Positions 47,801 to 59,949 of a stretch of 64,000 bases of DNA are shown here, piece after piece (the stretch's first letter is position 1; every line of letters starts with the position of its first letter). Under the pieces are notes generated by a model, which was given only the letters and a program-made list of their open reading frames with translations, was not told the DNA's origin and did not search any database. Where the stretch lies: assembly GCF_020283565.1 (NCBI RefSeq), contig NC_060059.1, positions 14,391,501 to 14,455,500 on the forward strand, read 5' to 3'. The translations under genes and the position numbers were made by a program. This DNA is from Trifolium pratense (taxonomy: Eukaryota > Streptophyta > Magnoliopsida > Fabales > Fabaceae).

Positions 47801-48740
47801 AAAAAACTTTAAATAACAAGATGATCTAGAGAATGTTATCAATTATGGGTAAGCTATATTGTACTGGCTCAAATTAATTGATCAAAATTATTCATCACCT
47901 ACATTTTTATGGCTTTTACCTCATATTCATGCCCACCTAGTTTTGGCATACTCCAGTACAATTTACAGTTCAAAACTATCACCTTTTTAATTCATGTTAT
48001 CTTTAGAGGGTCAAAATTACCAATCCACTTATGAACTTTGTACTCGGATCCTCTCTATATTAGTTGCAATTAAATTTCGAGCATTTGATCCAAACATAAT
48101 TTCGACATTTATACACGCTCACACCTAGTATGGGCCTAACGCCTAAGTACATATTCAACATTTATTCTTACGCTTAACATTGACCTGCATCAAATGTTCA
48201 TATTATTGCAGTCCTTATTCCTTAACCCGACTATTCAGCAGGACTAACTATATTTTTTAACACAGAGAAAAACTATATAATCTCCAAGATATAAACACAT
48301 CGCTTTCACCAAGAACTAAGAAATTTTTTGTATTTCAAACATCTTTATCAATTGAGTTGTATTAGCAAAAGGACTAATTATTCGTAAGTTTTGCAAAAGG
48401 ACTAATTATTATTGGCTTATTTATTGTTGAGTGATACACACACGGTAATTTATTTAAACTATAGTTTAGACTTTAGACTAAGGAAGAGAAGAATATGAAG
48501 AAAACTCCTAAATGGGTTCCTTTTACTTGACTTCCCTTATTTTGGGAATTATAGACCATTAGGATGGCTCCTTTTACTTGACTTCCCTTCTTTTTGGACC
48601 TCCTCTGTCTCTATAATTGATTGATTGTTTACCAACTTTAATTTTTGAAAAATTCATTCTATTTCAATTTCATAACAAATTTATATTATTTATATTATAC
48701 TATAGTTACTTGCTATTTTATAGTACTAATAAATACAGTA

Positions 48741-48745
48741 ATTAA
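48741..48745. repeat. Target-site duplication of the outer copia element, left
   Basis: ATTAA, repeated at 61534-61538 directly beyond the other LTR. Confidence 0.85.
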
Positions 48746-48949
48746 TGTTGTAAACAAAGGGGATTGCTTTCTCATTAATCATTCCAATCATACAAGCTCT
48801 CTATATATAGAGAGATACACATACACAAGCCTAACAACTTGGCCCAATGTCAAGGCAAGCCCACTAGCGCGCGCGCCACTAAGGCCTGCTATACAATGCC
48901 TTGGCCTGCTATACAAATGCCTTGGCTTGCAAGCTATGTGACTCTAACA
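48746..48949 (-). repeat. 3' LTR of the outer copia element (204 bp)
   Basis: On the minus strand it begins TGTTAGAGTCACATAGC and ends GTTTACAACA. A TATA-like CTCTATATATAGAG lies at about 48800-48815. By eye it is identical to 61330-61533. Confidence 0.92.
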
Positions 48950-48965
48950 TACACTCCCCTAAACT
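48950..48965 (-). other. Polypurine tract of the outer copia element
   Basis: The minus strand reads TTTAGGGGAGTGTA directly before the 3' LTR, the expected site for plus-strand DNA priming. Confidence 0.6.
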
Positions 48966-49038
48966 GAACATCCCATACAGTTTACATCAAACAAAAATGC
49001 AAAAGACAATGCTAAACAAACTGAAAAAACCACAGGAC

Positions 49039-51777
49039 TTAAGCCAAACTGTGAACATCACAAAGTCCAAGCCTTTCTCTGAATCTGCAAAATGACTCAA
49101 GCTTCAAAGCCTTGGTCATAATGTCTGCTATCTGATCTTGAGTGCTGCAATGAATGAGCTTCACCACTCCATCCTTGGTCAAGTCTCTCAGAAAATAGAA
49201 CCTCACATCAATGTGTTTAGATCTGCCATGTAAAACTGGATTCATAGAAAGCTTGATGGAGGAGCTATTGTCACAATGTATAACAGTACAACCTTGCTGT
49301 TGATTCAATTGCTCAAGAATTCTTCTTAGCCAAATTCCTTGACAGGCACAAGCAGTGGCTGCCACAAATTCTGCTTCAGTAGTTGACAATGTAACAATAG
49401 CTTGCTTTTTTGATGACCATGATATAGGGCTTAAGCCAAGCATAAAGACATACCCAGATGTACTTTTCCTATCATCAAAGTCTCCTGCATAATCACTATC
49501 AGACCATCCTTGTAACTTCAAATCATCACCCCTTTTGTACAAAATGCCAAGACTCAGTGTCCCTTTCAGATATCTCATCACTCTTTTTGCAGCCATCAAA
49601 TGAGCTTCCTTAGGCTTTTCCATGTATCTTGCAATTAAGCAGACTGAGAAAGTGAGGTCAGGCCTAGTAGCTAACAAATACATCAGACAACCAATGATCT
49701 GCCTGTAGTTTGTAGCATCAACAATAGATCCATCTTGATCCCTAGTCAACTTGTTACCAGGCACTATAGGGCTGTTCACACTATTACATTGTGCCATGTT
49801 AAACCTCATCAAAAGATCTCTTGCATACTTTTGCTGATAGATAAAAATTCCATGATCAGTTTGCATGACTTCCACTCCAAGAAAAAACCTCATCCTTCCT
49901 AAGTCTGTCATAGAGAACTTTCTTTCCATAGAATGTTTAAATTCTTCAAACATTAGGGCACTACTCCCAGTGTAAATCAAGTCATCTACATATATGCTCA
50001 CAATTAGCATATTTCCCTTTCCATCAAATTTCATAAACAATGTATGTTCATGAGGACATTTCTCAAACTTTTCTTCTGCAAAATAGGATTCTATCTTGCT
50101 GTACCAAGCCCTTGGTGCTTGTTTAAGACCATACAATGCCTTTTTAAGTTTATACACCTTACCATCTTGCTTATCATAACCTGGAGGTTGATCAACAAAC
50201 ACATTTTCAACTAACTCTCCATGCAAAAAGGCACTTTTCACATCAAGTTGGTACACAGGCCAACCTTTTGAAGCTGCAACAGCAAGTATTGTTCTAATAG
50301 TATCCCATCTAGCAACAGGAGCAAATACCTCATTAAAGTCAATTCCATATTGCTGAGTATACCCTTTGGCCACTAACCTGGCTTTAAGCTTCTCAACCTC
50401 TCCATGTTCATTATACTTTGTCTTGTAGACCCATTTCACACCAATTTTCTTAACTCCTTTTGGAAGATCTACCAGCTCCCAAGTATTGTTTTTCTCAATG
50501 GACTCAATTTCTTGATCCATAGCTTGTTTCCAGCCCTCAACTTTAGCTGCTTCATCATAAGAAATTGGATCTTCATTATTGCAAAAAGCAGCTAAATTCT
50601 GCAATTCCTCTTGACTGTTTAAATCTGTGACATAGTCTCTAGTCCAACCAGGTGGCTTTCTGGTTCTTGGAGGTAATGAAGTCTCATCTGCTTCAGTACT
50701 ACTATTGTCATCATGATCATCATGATCATTTTCCTCATCAGCATGATTTCCATTGTTCACTGAACTAGTTGGCTCATCTTCTCCAACCATTGGTTCAGTT
50801 ACTTCAAGATCAATGCTTTGATAGTCTTCTACTATCTTTCTTTTGTTCTTATCTTCCCAATTCCATCCTAGATTCTCATCAAACACAACATCTCTACTGA
50901 TGATAATCCTTTTTTGAATGGGATCATAGAGTTTATAGGCTTTTGACTCTTCACTCACACCCAAAAGAACACACTTGATTCCTTTTGCATCTAATTTCTT
51001 TCTTTTAACATCAGGTACATGCACATACCCTATACAACCAAACACTCTATAGAATGAAACAGAAGGTTTTGTACCTCTCCAAGCTTGCTCAGGTGTCATG
51101 TTCTTCACAGACAAGGTAGGACTTCTGTTGATCACATAAGTAGCCCAAACTACTGCTTCTGGCCAAAACCTCTTAGGGACATTTCTTCCATTCAGCATAC
51201 TCCTGACTACATTCATTAATGTCCTATTCTTCCTCTCAGATACACCATTCTGTTGAGGAGTATAGGCTGCAGTCAATTGCCTTTTTATGCCATACTCACT
51301 GCAAAAATCATTAAAAGCATCAGAAAGGAATTCTCCACCTCTGTCTGTTCTAAGACACTTAATTGACTGATTTGACTCATTTTCAACTAATGCCTTGAAC
51401 CTTTTAAACACAGCAAGAGCACTTGATTTCTCTTTTAAAGGATAGGTCCATGTTTTCCAGCTGTAATCATCTGTAAAGGTAATGAAGTATCTACAACCTC
51501 CATTAGATGTGGGTGTGATGGGACCACATATATCTGAATGAATCAATTCAAGCTTTTCAGTGGCTCTCCATGATGATGTTTTAGGGATTGAATCCCTGTG
51601 TTGCTTGCTGATTACACAATCACTGCACAACTCTTGACTTTCTTGCAGCAGGGGCAATCCATTGACCATATCCTTCTTTGCAAGTGTGTGTAGACCTTTG
51701 AAACTCAAATGGCCATACCTGTGATGCCAAAGAGAACCCTCACTCTCATGAGTTGTCTTTAAGCAGCTTGGAGTGAT
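49039..51777 (-). pseudogene. Copia polyprotein, C-terminal part: integrase, reverse transcriptase, RNase H
   Basis: This uninterrupted frame covers about 910 codons from the insertion point to the stop. In order: pre-integrase zinc finger (WHHRYGHLSFKGLH and CSDCVISKQH, an HHCC set); integrase core with Asp in IHSDICGPI, Asp in LRTDRGGEF and Glu in NGVSERKNRTL; reverse transcriptase with VKWVYKTKYNEHG, QLDVKSAFLHGEL, ALYGLKQAPRAWY and the catalytic SIYVDDLIYTG; and RNase H with GWSDSDYAGDFDDRKSTSGY, STTEAEFVAATAC and KHIDVRFYFLRD. All catalytic residues looked for are present. It is separated from its own N-terminal part by the 8.2-kb inner element, so it is not expected to make the normal product, although the interruption is the only defect seen. 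Confidence 0.93.
51773..51777. repeat. Target-site duplication of the inner element, left
   Basis: GTGAT, repeated at 59945-59949. Confidence 0.9.
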
Positions 51778-53317
51778 TGAAGGAAAATTGATACGATAAA
51801 AGCAGCGGAATTTTAAAATTTTCCTTTTGTGATCCTTACGAATGGTCATGAATTGTGTTTAGAGTTTTACCTTTTGGTTCGAAAACTCCCTTTAAATCAC
51901 GAACGGCTATCGAACACTTCGAATCACGAACAAGGTCACGAACAAGAACCTCGAACCGTCACGAACAAGGTCACCACCAAGTCACCAACGAATTTGATCA
52001 CAAGCGTTAAAGGTATAACGCCTCTAGCCAGTCCACACGAACAACAACCTTCAATGGAGTGCTAGCTCCAATGGTTTGAAGGGTTAGGAGAAAGGAGGCA
52101 CAAAATAAGGATTAGGGTTTTTCACAAAAACTCTAGAAAGGTGATTAGGGTTTCTCAAGAGAGGAGAGAACAAAGGCTCATGAGAATGAGTAACAAAATT
52201 GTGTAACTATTTCTCCTTACCACAAGGGTTCTATTTATAGAACCACTTGCCATGGCAAAATTACACTAAAGCCCTTTTAACTAAATGGGCTATAGTGGGC
52301 GCCATTCTCATGTAAATATGTCTAGTACATATTTGCACCCCCTTCTTGCTACATCATACCATATGATGTAATGCTCATTTTAATTACCATAATACCCTTA
52401 TCATATTTTCTTATTTCTCCAAGGTGCACCGTACCTTACGGTGTTCCAATCTCACTAGATTGTTCTTATGTGTGTGACCCTGTAGGTTTCCGTAACATTG
52501 ACAATTATAATAAATCACTATTTATTACAATAAACAGTGAGCGGTATCTAGCAACACATCACTGCTACTCAAGTTACGAGAAATTAACATGTGATCTAAA
52601 CATAACCTCTTGTGATAATATCAGTGTGTATAATTACCCCTTTGCCCTTTATGTCTATATTGAACACAGAACATACTTGGTGTCATCTTTGTCCAGTTCA
52701 ATATTGGGCCCATGACATTTATCCTGTTATGCAGGATTGGCAAATTCCATCTAGGTCACTACTGTCCCTCAGCATGCTTTGTGAAGTACCCATCAACTGC
52801 CTTTATGGTTATCCTGTTACGGACAACGTTAGATCAGCAACAAAGTACTTGACTCCACATCTAGGGTACAAAGTGGTTTCAGGTCTAAGGGCGGTTTACA
52901 CCATTATCACCATGAGAGTAACTTATGACACTTTGCATAACTTTGCATGTAGTACTCTCATAGCGGGTCAATCCAGTATAAATATTACTCCTAATATTTA
53001 TACCTACGTCAAGACTTGATAACTCCTTATCCCATGATCCATGAGATGTGATCATCAGTCTATCTTCATAATAGTCTTTATGCTTTAAGGTTATCCCCTT
53101 TACCTTAAAGCTCGACTACGGATACTTTAAGAATAGTGTCCTTATGTTTAATATTATCTCATGATTAAGTCACACTTAATTATTAAACGGACTTTCTATT
53201 CTAGGGACTTCATTATTTTGCAACCTTACAAATATAATAAAGAAATGCCATATTTATATTCAAACTCCTAAAGCAAATACTATGAAAATAGATTGGCTCT
53301 TAGGGCTTACTCCAACA
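51778..53317 (-). repeat. 3' LTR of the inner element (1540 bp)
   Basis: On the minus strand it starts TGTTGGAGTAAGCCC and ends TTTTCCTTCA. The TATA-like TCTATAAATAGAACC is at about 52227-52241. Chance frames inside (for example 52371-52715 and 52612-53019) recur unchanged in the other LTR and are not genes. Confidence 0.93.
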
Positions 53318-53330
53318 ATCTCCCACTAGC
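53318..53330 (-). other. Polypurine tract of the inner element
   Basis: The minus strand reads GCTAGTGGGAGAT immediately before the 3' LTR, just downstream of the DWL-stop remnant. Confidence 0.65.
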
Positions 53331-53331
53331 A

Positions 53332-53412
53332 CTAAAGCCAATCTAGGTTTCTCTTAATACCTATAGACTTAGTATGCCCATCACGCTTCAACTGCGCAAG
53401 AGGCTTTGTTAG
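53332..53412 (-). pseudogene. Copia RNase H C-terminal remnant in the inner element
   Basis: The minus-strand frame reads LTKPLAQLKRDGH, TKSIGIKRNLDWL and stop. This is the usual end of a copia polyprotein just before the purine tract. No complete RNase H domain precedes it. Confidence 0.6.
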
Positions 53413-54479
53413 TGGATAAGGAACTATTTCCTATGTTGGTATCTTACGTATCTTCCAACGTTCTATTTCGATCTCTATCTAAATATATAAGTGTCTAAGT
53501 ATATTCATGAATCGTCGGTGAGATCTATTTTCAAGTGTTCTTGCAAGATTAAACTATTACCATCACTAATGTGATTAATGTGACTTGTAACACCGGAAAC
53601 ATATCTTTAGCTCAATCATGAGCCAAACGATCCAATCTTAAATACTCAACTTATTTAACTGAAACAAACATATTACGAAGCTTATCTTATAGCTTTCAAT
53701 GCTTGTATTCAGCCATGATATACAATACATTGGTATGGAACCTTCCTTCATTATAACTTCCTTATAATGATCCTTCCCATACCCATCTATTTCAAGAAAT
53801 AGGCCTTAGTTCCTTTAAGGTCCTTAGGGATATTCTTGAAGGTAAGTTAGTGTCAAACACTAATTTCAATTTTGGTACATAGGTTATTCCTAACTCTTTA
53901 GGAATTCTTGCCTAAGTGTTTCATCAAGAGTTATTTTCCTAGTCATGTCTCACATGTATAAGAAAAATGTCTTGATGATTAATATGATATCAGATATTAT
54001 CACTCCCACTAAAACTTTGTATGCACAAGATTTATATTTGTCCTTCATTTGTTTTCCACAAAACTTTCAAAAGGAACAAATATTCAAATTTATTCGATCT
54101 AATCAAAGTTAGATAGGTTTGTCCTTGTTAATTTGTTTTTCATAAAACTTCATAAAAGGAACAAACAATAATTTAATTTTCTGAGAACTCTATCTAATCA
54201 AAATTAGATAGCTACAAGTTATATACCTTTCTAGCATCATTTGGATCAACAAAACCCTTACGTATATGTCCAACGCATATATATGAGGTCATTCCAATTA
54301 AGGAATGCAACTTTGTTATCCATCTACCAAAACATGTAGTACAACATTTAGCAGAAGCAATCAAATATTATAAGGTATTCTTAATACCATCCATATCAGT
54401 GTTCAAAAAGAATACTCACTTTCATCGTATGAGTCTTACTCATCTTGAAGACATAACCATTATCTACATAAGGTTAGTG

Positions 54480-54560
54480 TATATGGATTCTGTATGAGAT
54501 TTCATGGCATTTAGCCACTTCTCATAATCTAGATCGTCTTACGACCTTTTAGAAAGTCAA
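54480..54560 (-). pseudogene. Copia pre-RT remnant in the inner element
   Basis: The minus strand encodes EKWLNAMKSHTES, recalling the conserved E-x-W-x-x-AM-x-x-E segment just before copia reverse transcriptase. Stops follow at once. It shows that the interior derives from a coding copia element. Confidence 0.5.
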
Positions 54561-57498
54561 AGACTCATCTTCCATGAGAATCATATCACATTGCTGAGTC
54601 ATGATAAAACCATACCTTGTAGCCATATGTGATATGTTAGACTTATCTTGGATTTGTGCAACTTTAAAACAATGGTTCTTCAACAACCTTGAGGAACCGG
54701 TTTGCATTCCCTTTTAAATAAATATGTTTTGTGGTACTTGAATTTATTCAAGTTCTATATCACTCCCACTGTCTCTTTTAGAGACACACTCCCACTAGAG
54801 GAATGTTTCAAACCTAGCAACAAAACAACCTTTTGTCCTTAAGAGTGATATAGGACCAATATCCCTTTCTTTAGGATATTTCCACTTATTCATTCATTCA
54901 TTTGGAATTAGATTTATCTAATAAATTTTAATCCAAAATTCTCATAAAGACAAACTTGGTACTCTTACCTCCATATCGCATATGGTGTCTTTATGATCAT
55001 TTTAAAAGGGAACTAATTGTGGGTGAAGATTAATTATAAGTAAAGAGATTTATAGAAAGAGTCAATATATAATTAAACTATCCTTAAATCATGTCAAACA
55101 TGATGTGATAAAATAGTTATTATAGTCTTTTAATTAAGTATTTACTGATATGACTCATTCATATAACTTAAATACTTTTGTCGAGTTCTATTTTCTTCAT
55201 TGTTGAATTTCTTTGACAAATTCAAAGATTTCTAATTGGTGTCATACACCTACCAACATCTAATGATTTTAATCATCAATGTTAATGAAGTAAAATAAAC
55301 TCAATATACAAAATATGTTTAGTGGTCGACATACATCTCATGTATATTGTTCAAATAGGTCATGCGTTATTTTATTGACACATCGAATATTTGTACTAAA
55401 CAACAATGCTCTTGATATATTTAAGGTCCAAATCATATTTGGCTCTTATCACGATTGTTATAGATAACCCTATCAAGACCATGGAACCCTAGTCCATTAC
55501 TTGACTTGGAGTAATAGTATAGAAAACTTTGCTTAAATGATAGGACCATTACTTGTCTTATCATTTAAGGCTACAATTCATATATTGTCAATACAAGATA
55601 TACAATTGCTACTTCTATTACTAGATGGAATTCAATAACAATTATTTTGTTCCATTTCAAACTCGATTTTAAGTCATTGCATAAGCTCTCATTATCAATG
55701 AAACAATTTTCATTCTAGATATGGGTTGACTTAAAATTATAGCCAATGTTCTAATTCTTTAAGCATCTCTATTTTCGAAAAATTGAGATTCAACATCTTG
55801 TATCATATACTTTTGATGTAGAAATAGAAATTTTGACTTTCTATAACAATATGTGCATTATTGAAGTCTCACTTCATACTTTTGGTTTGACTCTTCCAAG
55901 AACTATTTACGTCATTTTTATTTAATGGTCTAACCATAGCCGTTCTACTTTGACAACCATTTTGTACTATTCAAATAAGAGGAATATAAATCTTATTTAT
56001 ATTATATCTCAAATCTTTGATAGTGCAAATTAATTCTCATTCAACTCAACAAATTCCGGTAGATATTCAAAACAATTTTGTCTATATCTATTCCATTATA
56101 ATTTGTTAGATTGATCCTATGACCAACTTTTTGATCCATTGAGAAATTTATCATACTCTAAAGTTCCTTCAAAAGGATCTTACTTGAGATTAAATGATCA
56201 CATCATTTATTATATATTCTATATCTAGACGTCAACTTGATGCTTCTAACAAGTATCCCTTTTCCAATCTAGTTATGGTAGGTTGTTCACAGTTTATAGT
56301 TCAAGACTTATAGTTTTCTCGCATTTGAGAACAATTCTCAATTTGTACCAATACAGAAACTCCTTTCTGAAAATCTTGTCCTTCATAAGGACAACTTAAT
56401 ATGTATTGTATTTCGAAATTCTAATTACAAAGATATGTAAGATATTATGACTAAATCATATTTAATTTGGTCTTTAATTAAATACGCTCCCTCACTATTT
56501 TACTCAAAACAAATGACCCTCGACATTTGATTCGGAAAATCCCGTTGGAAGATTTTCTAGTGAGAATGAGATCCATATTTCACTTCGTTTTAAGTCAGCG
56601 TTGGGCTGATTACACAAAACTTAGTTATTTAGGTAGGAAACTCCTTCCCAATTGTATCTCATACAACTCTCATATCCTTTCTATTGGGTGAATAACACTT
56701 ATTCTAATCCATCATATGGAATAACCCAATACTTGCTTCTAAAGTCATATAATCTTATTATATTTTCTTTAGTTAAGTTAGACCCATTAAATAGCGATCG
56801 GATAAATAAATTACCTCACCGCAACTTATCAATATTGACAATGCACTTCGCGTTGGCAAAACCTACATTGATCGATATTGATCTTGAAGGGCGCTATTCG
56901 TTGGAAAGCAATAAAACTTAATATTAATTCCTTTGAGGGCTTTTATAATTAATTTGATCTCACCTTACCACGGCTTACATACAATGACGTCACTCCATAC
57001 ATAACATGCATCAACATACATAATATAATAAAATGAAACAGTTATGGCCCATAGCGCATTTGTTCTCCCAAGTCAATGAGAGAACCTAATCTAACCTAAA
57101 ACGATCTATACTTCTCCAAGCATGATCTCCAAGGTTGACCTCCATTGTTCTTCTTCTTCATAATATTACATAATAATATAAAAGAATACTCGTTTTACAT
57201 ACGAGGGAGTGGATGAGAAGAGAATATAGAGAATAGAGATAAGGCACGACACGCAGGCCGTATTTAAAAACCAAATGCAATAAAATAAATAAACTAAGGC
57301 CATAACCGATCATCAAATATAATAATAACAAACAAACTTTATTATTATTAAAGTCTCATAATTAATTAAATCCGGCGATTGATCAAATCAGGTAAGTTTG
57401 ATTCAAATATTTAATTCACAATTAAATATTTCGAATCAAAATTTGCTAAAATAAATAACATTATTTTAAAGTAGAATTAAATCTTTTGACAATTCTCC

Positions 57499-57762
57499 AA
57501 ATATGGAAAATTATTTAATCAAAACCTTTTTGAATAAAATATTTCCAAAATTGGTAATATTATCTTTTAAAACAATTTTAAAAGATATTTCTAGAGATTT
57601 GAAACGATTTCATAATTAAATATATTTGTCAAATATGGAAAATTATTTAATCAAAACCCTTTTGAATAAAATATTTCCAAAATTGATGTTATTATCTTTT
57701 AAAACAATTTTAAAAGATATTTCTAGAATTTTGAAACGATTTCAAAATTAAATATATTTATC
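57499..57762. repeat. Tandem repeat, two units of 132 bp, inside the inner element
   Basis: The unit beginning AAATATGGAAAATTATTTAA occurs at 57499 and 57631, differing at a few positions. It lies in what would be the 5' untranslated leader region of the element. Confidence 0.85.
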
Positions 57763-58042
57763 ATCTACTTTTCGCATCAACACTTGATACGTTTTGCAAA
57801 TCCTAATTTTAATGACACAACATTTGTGCAACCCTTTCATGCCGTCAAAATTCCTTATGACCAAATTCAATCCAATTGATCAACATGTCATTGTTTCACC
57901 ATACAAATGTCGGATTCCGAAACAAATGAACACGGCTCGCTTTAATTGAATAACTTTCATAATAATTTTAACGAAATTACTAACGGTATATCACATACAC
58001 CATTTTGCATTACGGTTACTTATATCATATATAAGTTTATGG

Positions 58043-58300
58043 CCGTTCTTGATTGTGTAACCTTAGGACAATTAACATATCGCATGCTTCACCATACAAG
58101 TGTCGGATTCCGAAGCCGTTTCAATGTTAATTACCCAATTCATACACAAAACTTACATCACATGTAAGTATTGACCGTTCTTGTTCGTGTAACCTTAGGA
58201 CAATCAACATATCGCATGCTCCACCATACAAGTGTCGGATTCCGGAGCCGTTTCAATGTTAATCATCCAATTTATACACAAACAACCGTCAAATTTTAAT
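58043..58300. repeat. Second tandem repeat of 132-bp period near the primer site
   Basis: CCGTTCTTG-x-T-x-GTGTAACC begins at 58043 and at 58175. The two units share ACATATCGCATGCT.CACC and ATACAAGTGTCGGATTCCG. A third weaker relative of the CACCATACAA.TGTCGGATTCCG block lies at about 57897. Confidence 0.8.
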
Positions 58301-58387
58301 TACTCGATTTTAATCTTTTATTAACTGTTTTAATCATATTAAAACTGAATTCATGAATTTAAACAAACATCAATTCATGGTTTCGTA

Positions 58388-58403
58388 AGTGGCTCTGATA
58401 CCA
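58388..58403 (-). other. Primer-binding site of the inner element
   Basis: The minus strand reads TGGTATCAGAGCCACT one base after the 5' LTR. This is the standard complement of the initiator tRNA-Met 3' end used by many plant copia elements. Confidence 0.9.
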
Positions 58404-58404
58404 C

Positions 58405-59944
58405 TGAAGGAAAATTGATACGATAAAAGCAGCGGAATTTTAAAATTTTCCTTTTGTGATCCTTACGAATGGTCATGAATTGTGTTTAGAGTTTTACCTT
58501 TTGGTTCGAAAACTCCCTTTAAATCACGAACGGCTATCGAACACTTCGAATCACGAACAAGGTCACGAACAAGAACCTCGAACCGTCACGAACAAGGTCA
58601 CCACCAAGTCACCAACGAATTTGATCACAAGCGTTAAAGGTATAACGCCTCTAGCCAGTCCACACGAACAACAACCTTCAATGGAGTGCTAGCTCCAATG
58701 GTTTGAAGGGTTAGGAGAAAGGAGGCACAAAATAAGGATTAGGGTTTTTCACAAAAACTCTAGAAAGGTGATTAGGGTTTCTCAAGAGAGGAGAGAACAA
58801 AGGCTCATGAGAATGAGTAACAAAATTGTGTAACTATTTCTCCTTACCACAAGGGTTCTATTTATAGAACCACTTGCCATGGCAAAATTACACTAAAGCC
58901 CTTTTAACTAAATGGGCTATAGTGGGCGCCATTCTCATGTAAATATGTCTAGTACATATTTGCACCCCCTTCTTGCTACATCATACCATATGATGTAATG
59001 CTCATTTTAATTACCATAATACCCTTATCATATTTTCTTATTTCTCCAAGGTGCACCGTACCTTACGGTGTTCCAATCTCACTAGATTGTTCTTATGTGT
59101 GTGACCCTGTAGGTTTCCGTAACATTGACAATTATAATAAATCACTATTTATTACAATAAACAGTGAGCGGTATCTAGCAACACATCACTGCTACTCAAG
59201 TTACGAGAAATTAACATGTGATCTAAACATAACCTCTTGTGATAATATCAGTGTGTATAATTACCCCTTTGCCCTTTATGTCTATATTGAACACAGAACA
59301 TACTTGGTGTCATCTTTGTCCAGTTCAATATTGGGCCCATGACATTTATCCTGTTATGCAGGATTGGCAAATTCCATCTAGGTCACTACTGTCCCTCAGC
59401 ATGCTTTGTGAAGTACCCATCAACTGCCTTTATGGTTATCCTGTTACGGACAACGTTAGATCAGCAACAAAGTACTTGACTCCACATCTAGGGTACAAAG
59501 TGGTTTCAGGTCTAAGGGCGGTTTACACCATTATCACCATGAGAGTAACTTATGACACTTTGCATAACTTTGCATGTAGTACTCTCATAGCGGGTCAATC
59601 CAGTATAAATATTACTCCTAATATTTATACCTACGTCAAGACTTGATAACTCCTTATCCCATGATCCATGAGATGTGATCATCAGTCTATCTTCATAATA
59701 GTCTTTATGCTTTAAGGTTATCCCCTTTACCTTAAAGCTCGACTACGGATACTTTAAGAATAGTGTCCTTATGTTTAATATTATCTCATGATTAAGTCAC
59801 ACTTAATTATTAAACGGACTTTCTATTCTAGGGACTTCATTATTTTGCAACCTTACAAATATAATAAAGAAATGCCATATTTATATTCAAACTCCTAAAG
59901 CAAATACTATGAAAATAGATTGGCTCTTAGGGCTTACTCCAACA
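58405..59944 (-). repeat. 5' LTR of the inner element (1540 bp)
   Basis: Same length and, as far as read, the same sequence as 51778-53317; all embedded chance frames are identical. Near-identity implies recent insertion. Confidence 0.93.
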
Positions 59945-59949
59945 GTGAT
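59945..59949. repeat. Target-site duplication of the inner element, right
   Basis: GTGAT, the partner of 51773-51777. Confidence 0.9.

Larger units (their letters stand above)
43560..48740. other. Intergenic DNA with small repeats
   Basis: The left edge is the WDL promoter. It contains the inverted repeat-family copy at 44020-44560, SINE-like relics near 44580-44830 and 45255-45330, and a partial tandem duplication at about 46498-46590 (ACCAATTAAATTATTTAATT twice). Direct repeats also occur at about 48366 and 48393 (GCAAAAGGACTAATTATT) and at about 48520 and 48571 (CCTTTTACTTGACTTCCCTT). No gene was recognised. Confidence 0.45.
51778..59944 (-). mobile_element. Non-autonomous LTR retrotransposon nested in the copia element
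   Basis: 8167 bp with two 1540-bp LTRs (58405-59944 as 5', 51778-53317 as 3'), constant offset 6627. A perfect TGGTATCAGAGCCACT primer site adjoins the 5' LTR, a purine tract adjoins the 3' LTR, and GTGAT duplications flank the unit. The 5087-bp interior has no frame above about 90 codons and no domain-bearing frame. It keeps only decayed copia traces: EKWLNAMKSHTES near 54516 (compare the pre-RT EKWLxAMKSE region) and an RNase H C-terminal LTKPLA...SIGIKRNLDWL-stop at 53332-53412. This is a deletion and decay derivative of a copia element that still transposed recently. Confidence 0.9.

Noticed and set aside
52371..53019. Two overlapping frames of 114 and 135 codons, with exact copies at 58998-59646
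   Set aside because: They lie inside the two LTRs of the inner retrotransposon, on the strand opposite its transcription, and have no protein-family features. The repetition is that of the LTR.
57499..58300. A CRISPR-like array
   Set aside because: Units are 132 bp and number only two or three, there are no short repeat-spacer alternations, and the region is the interior of a plant retrotransposon.
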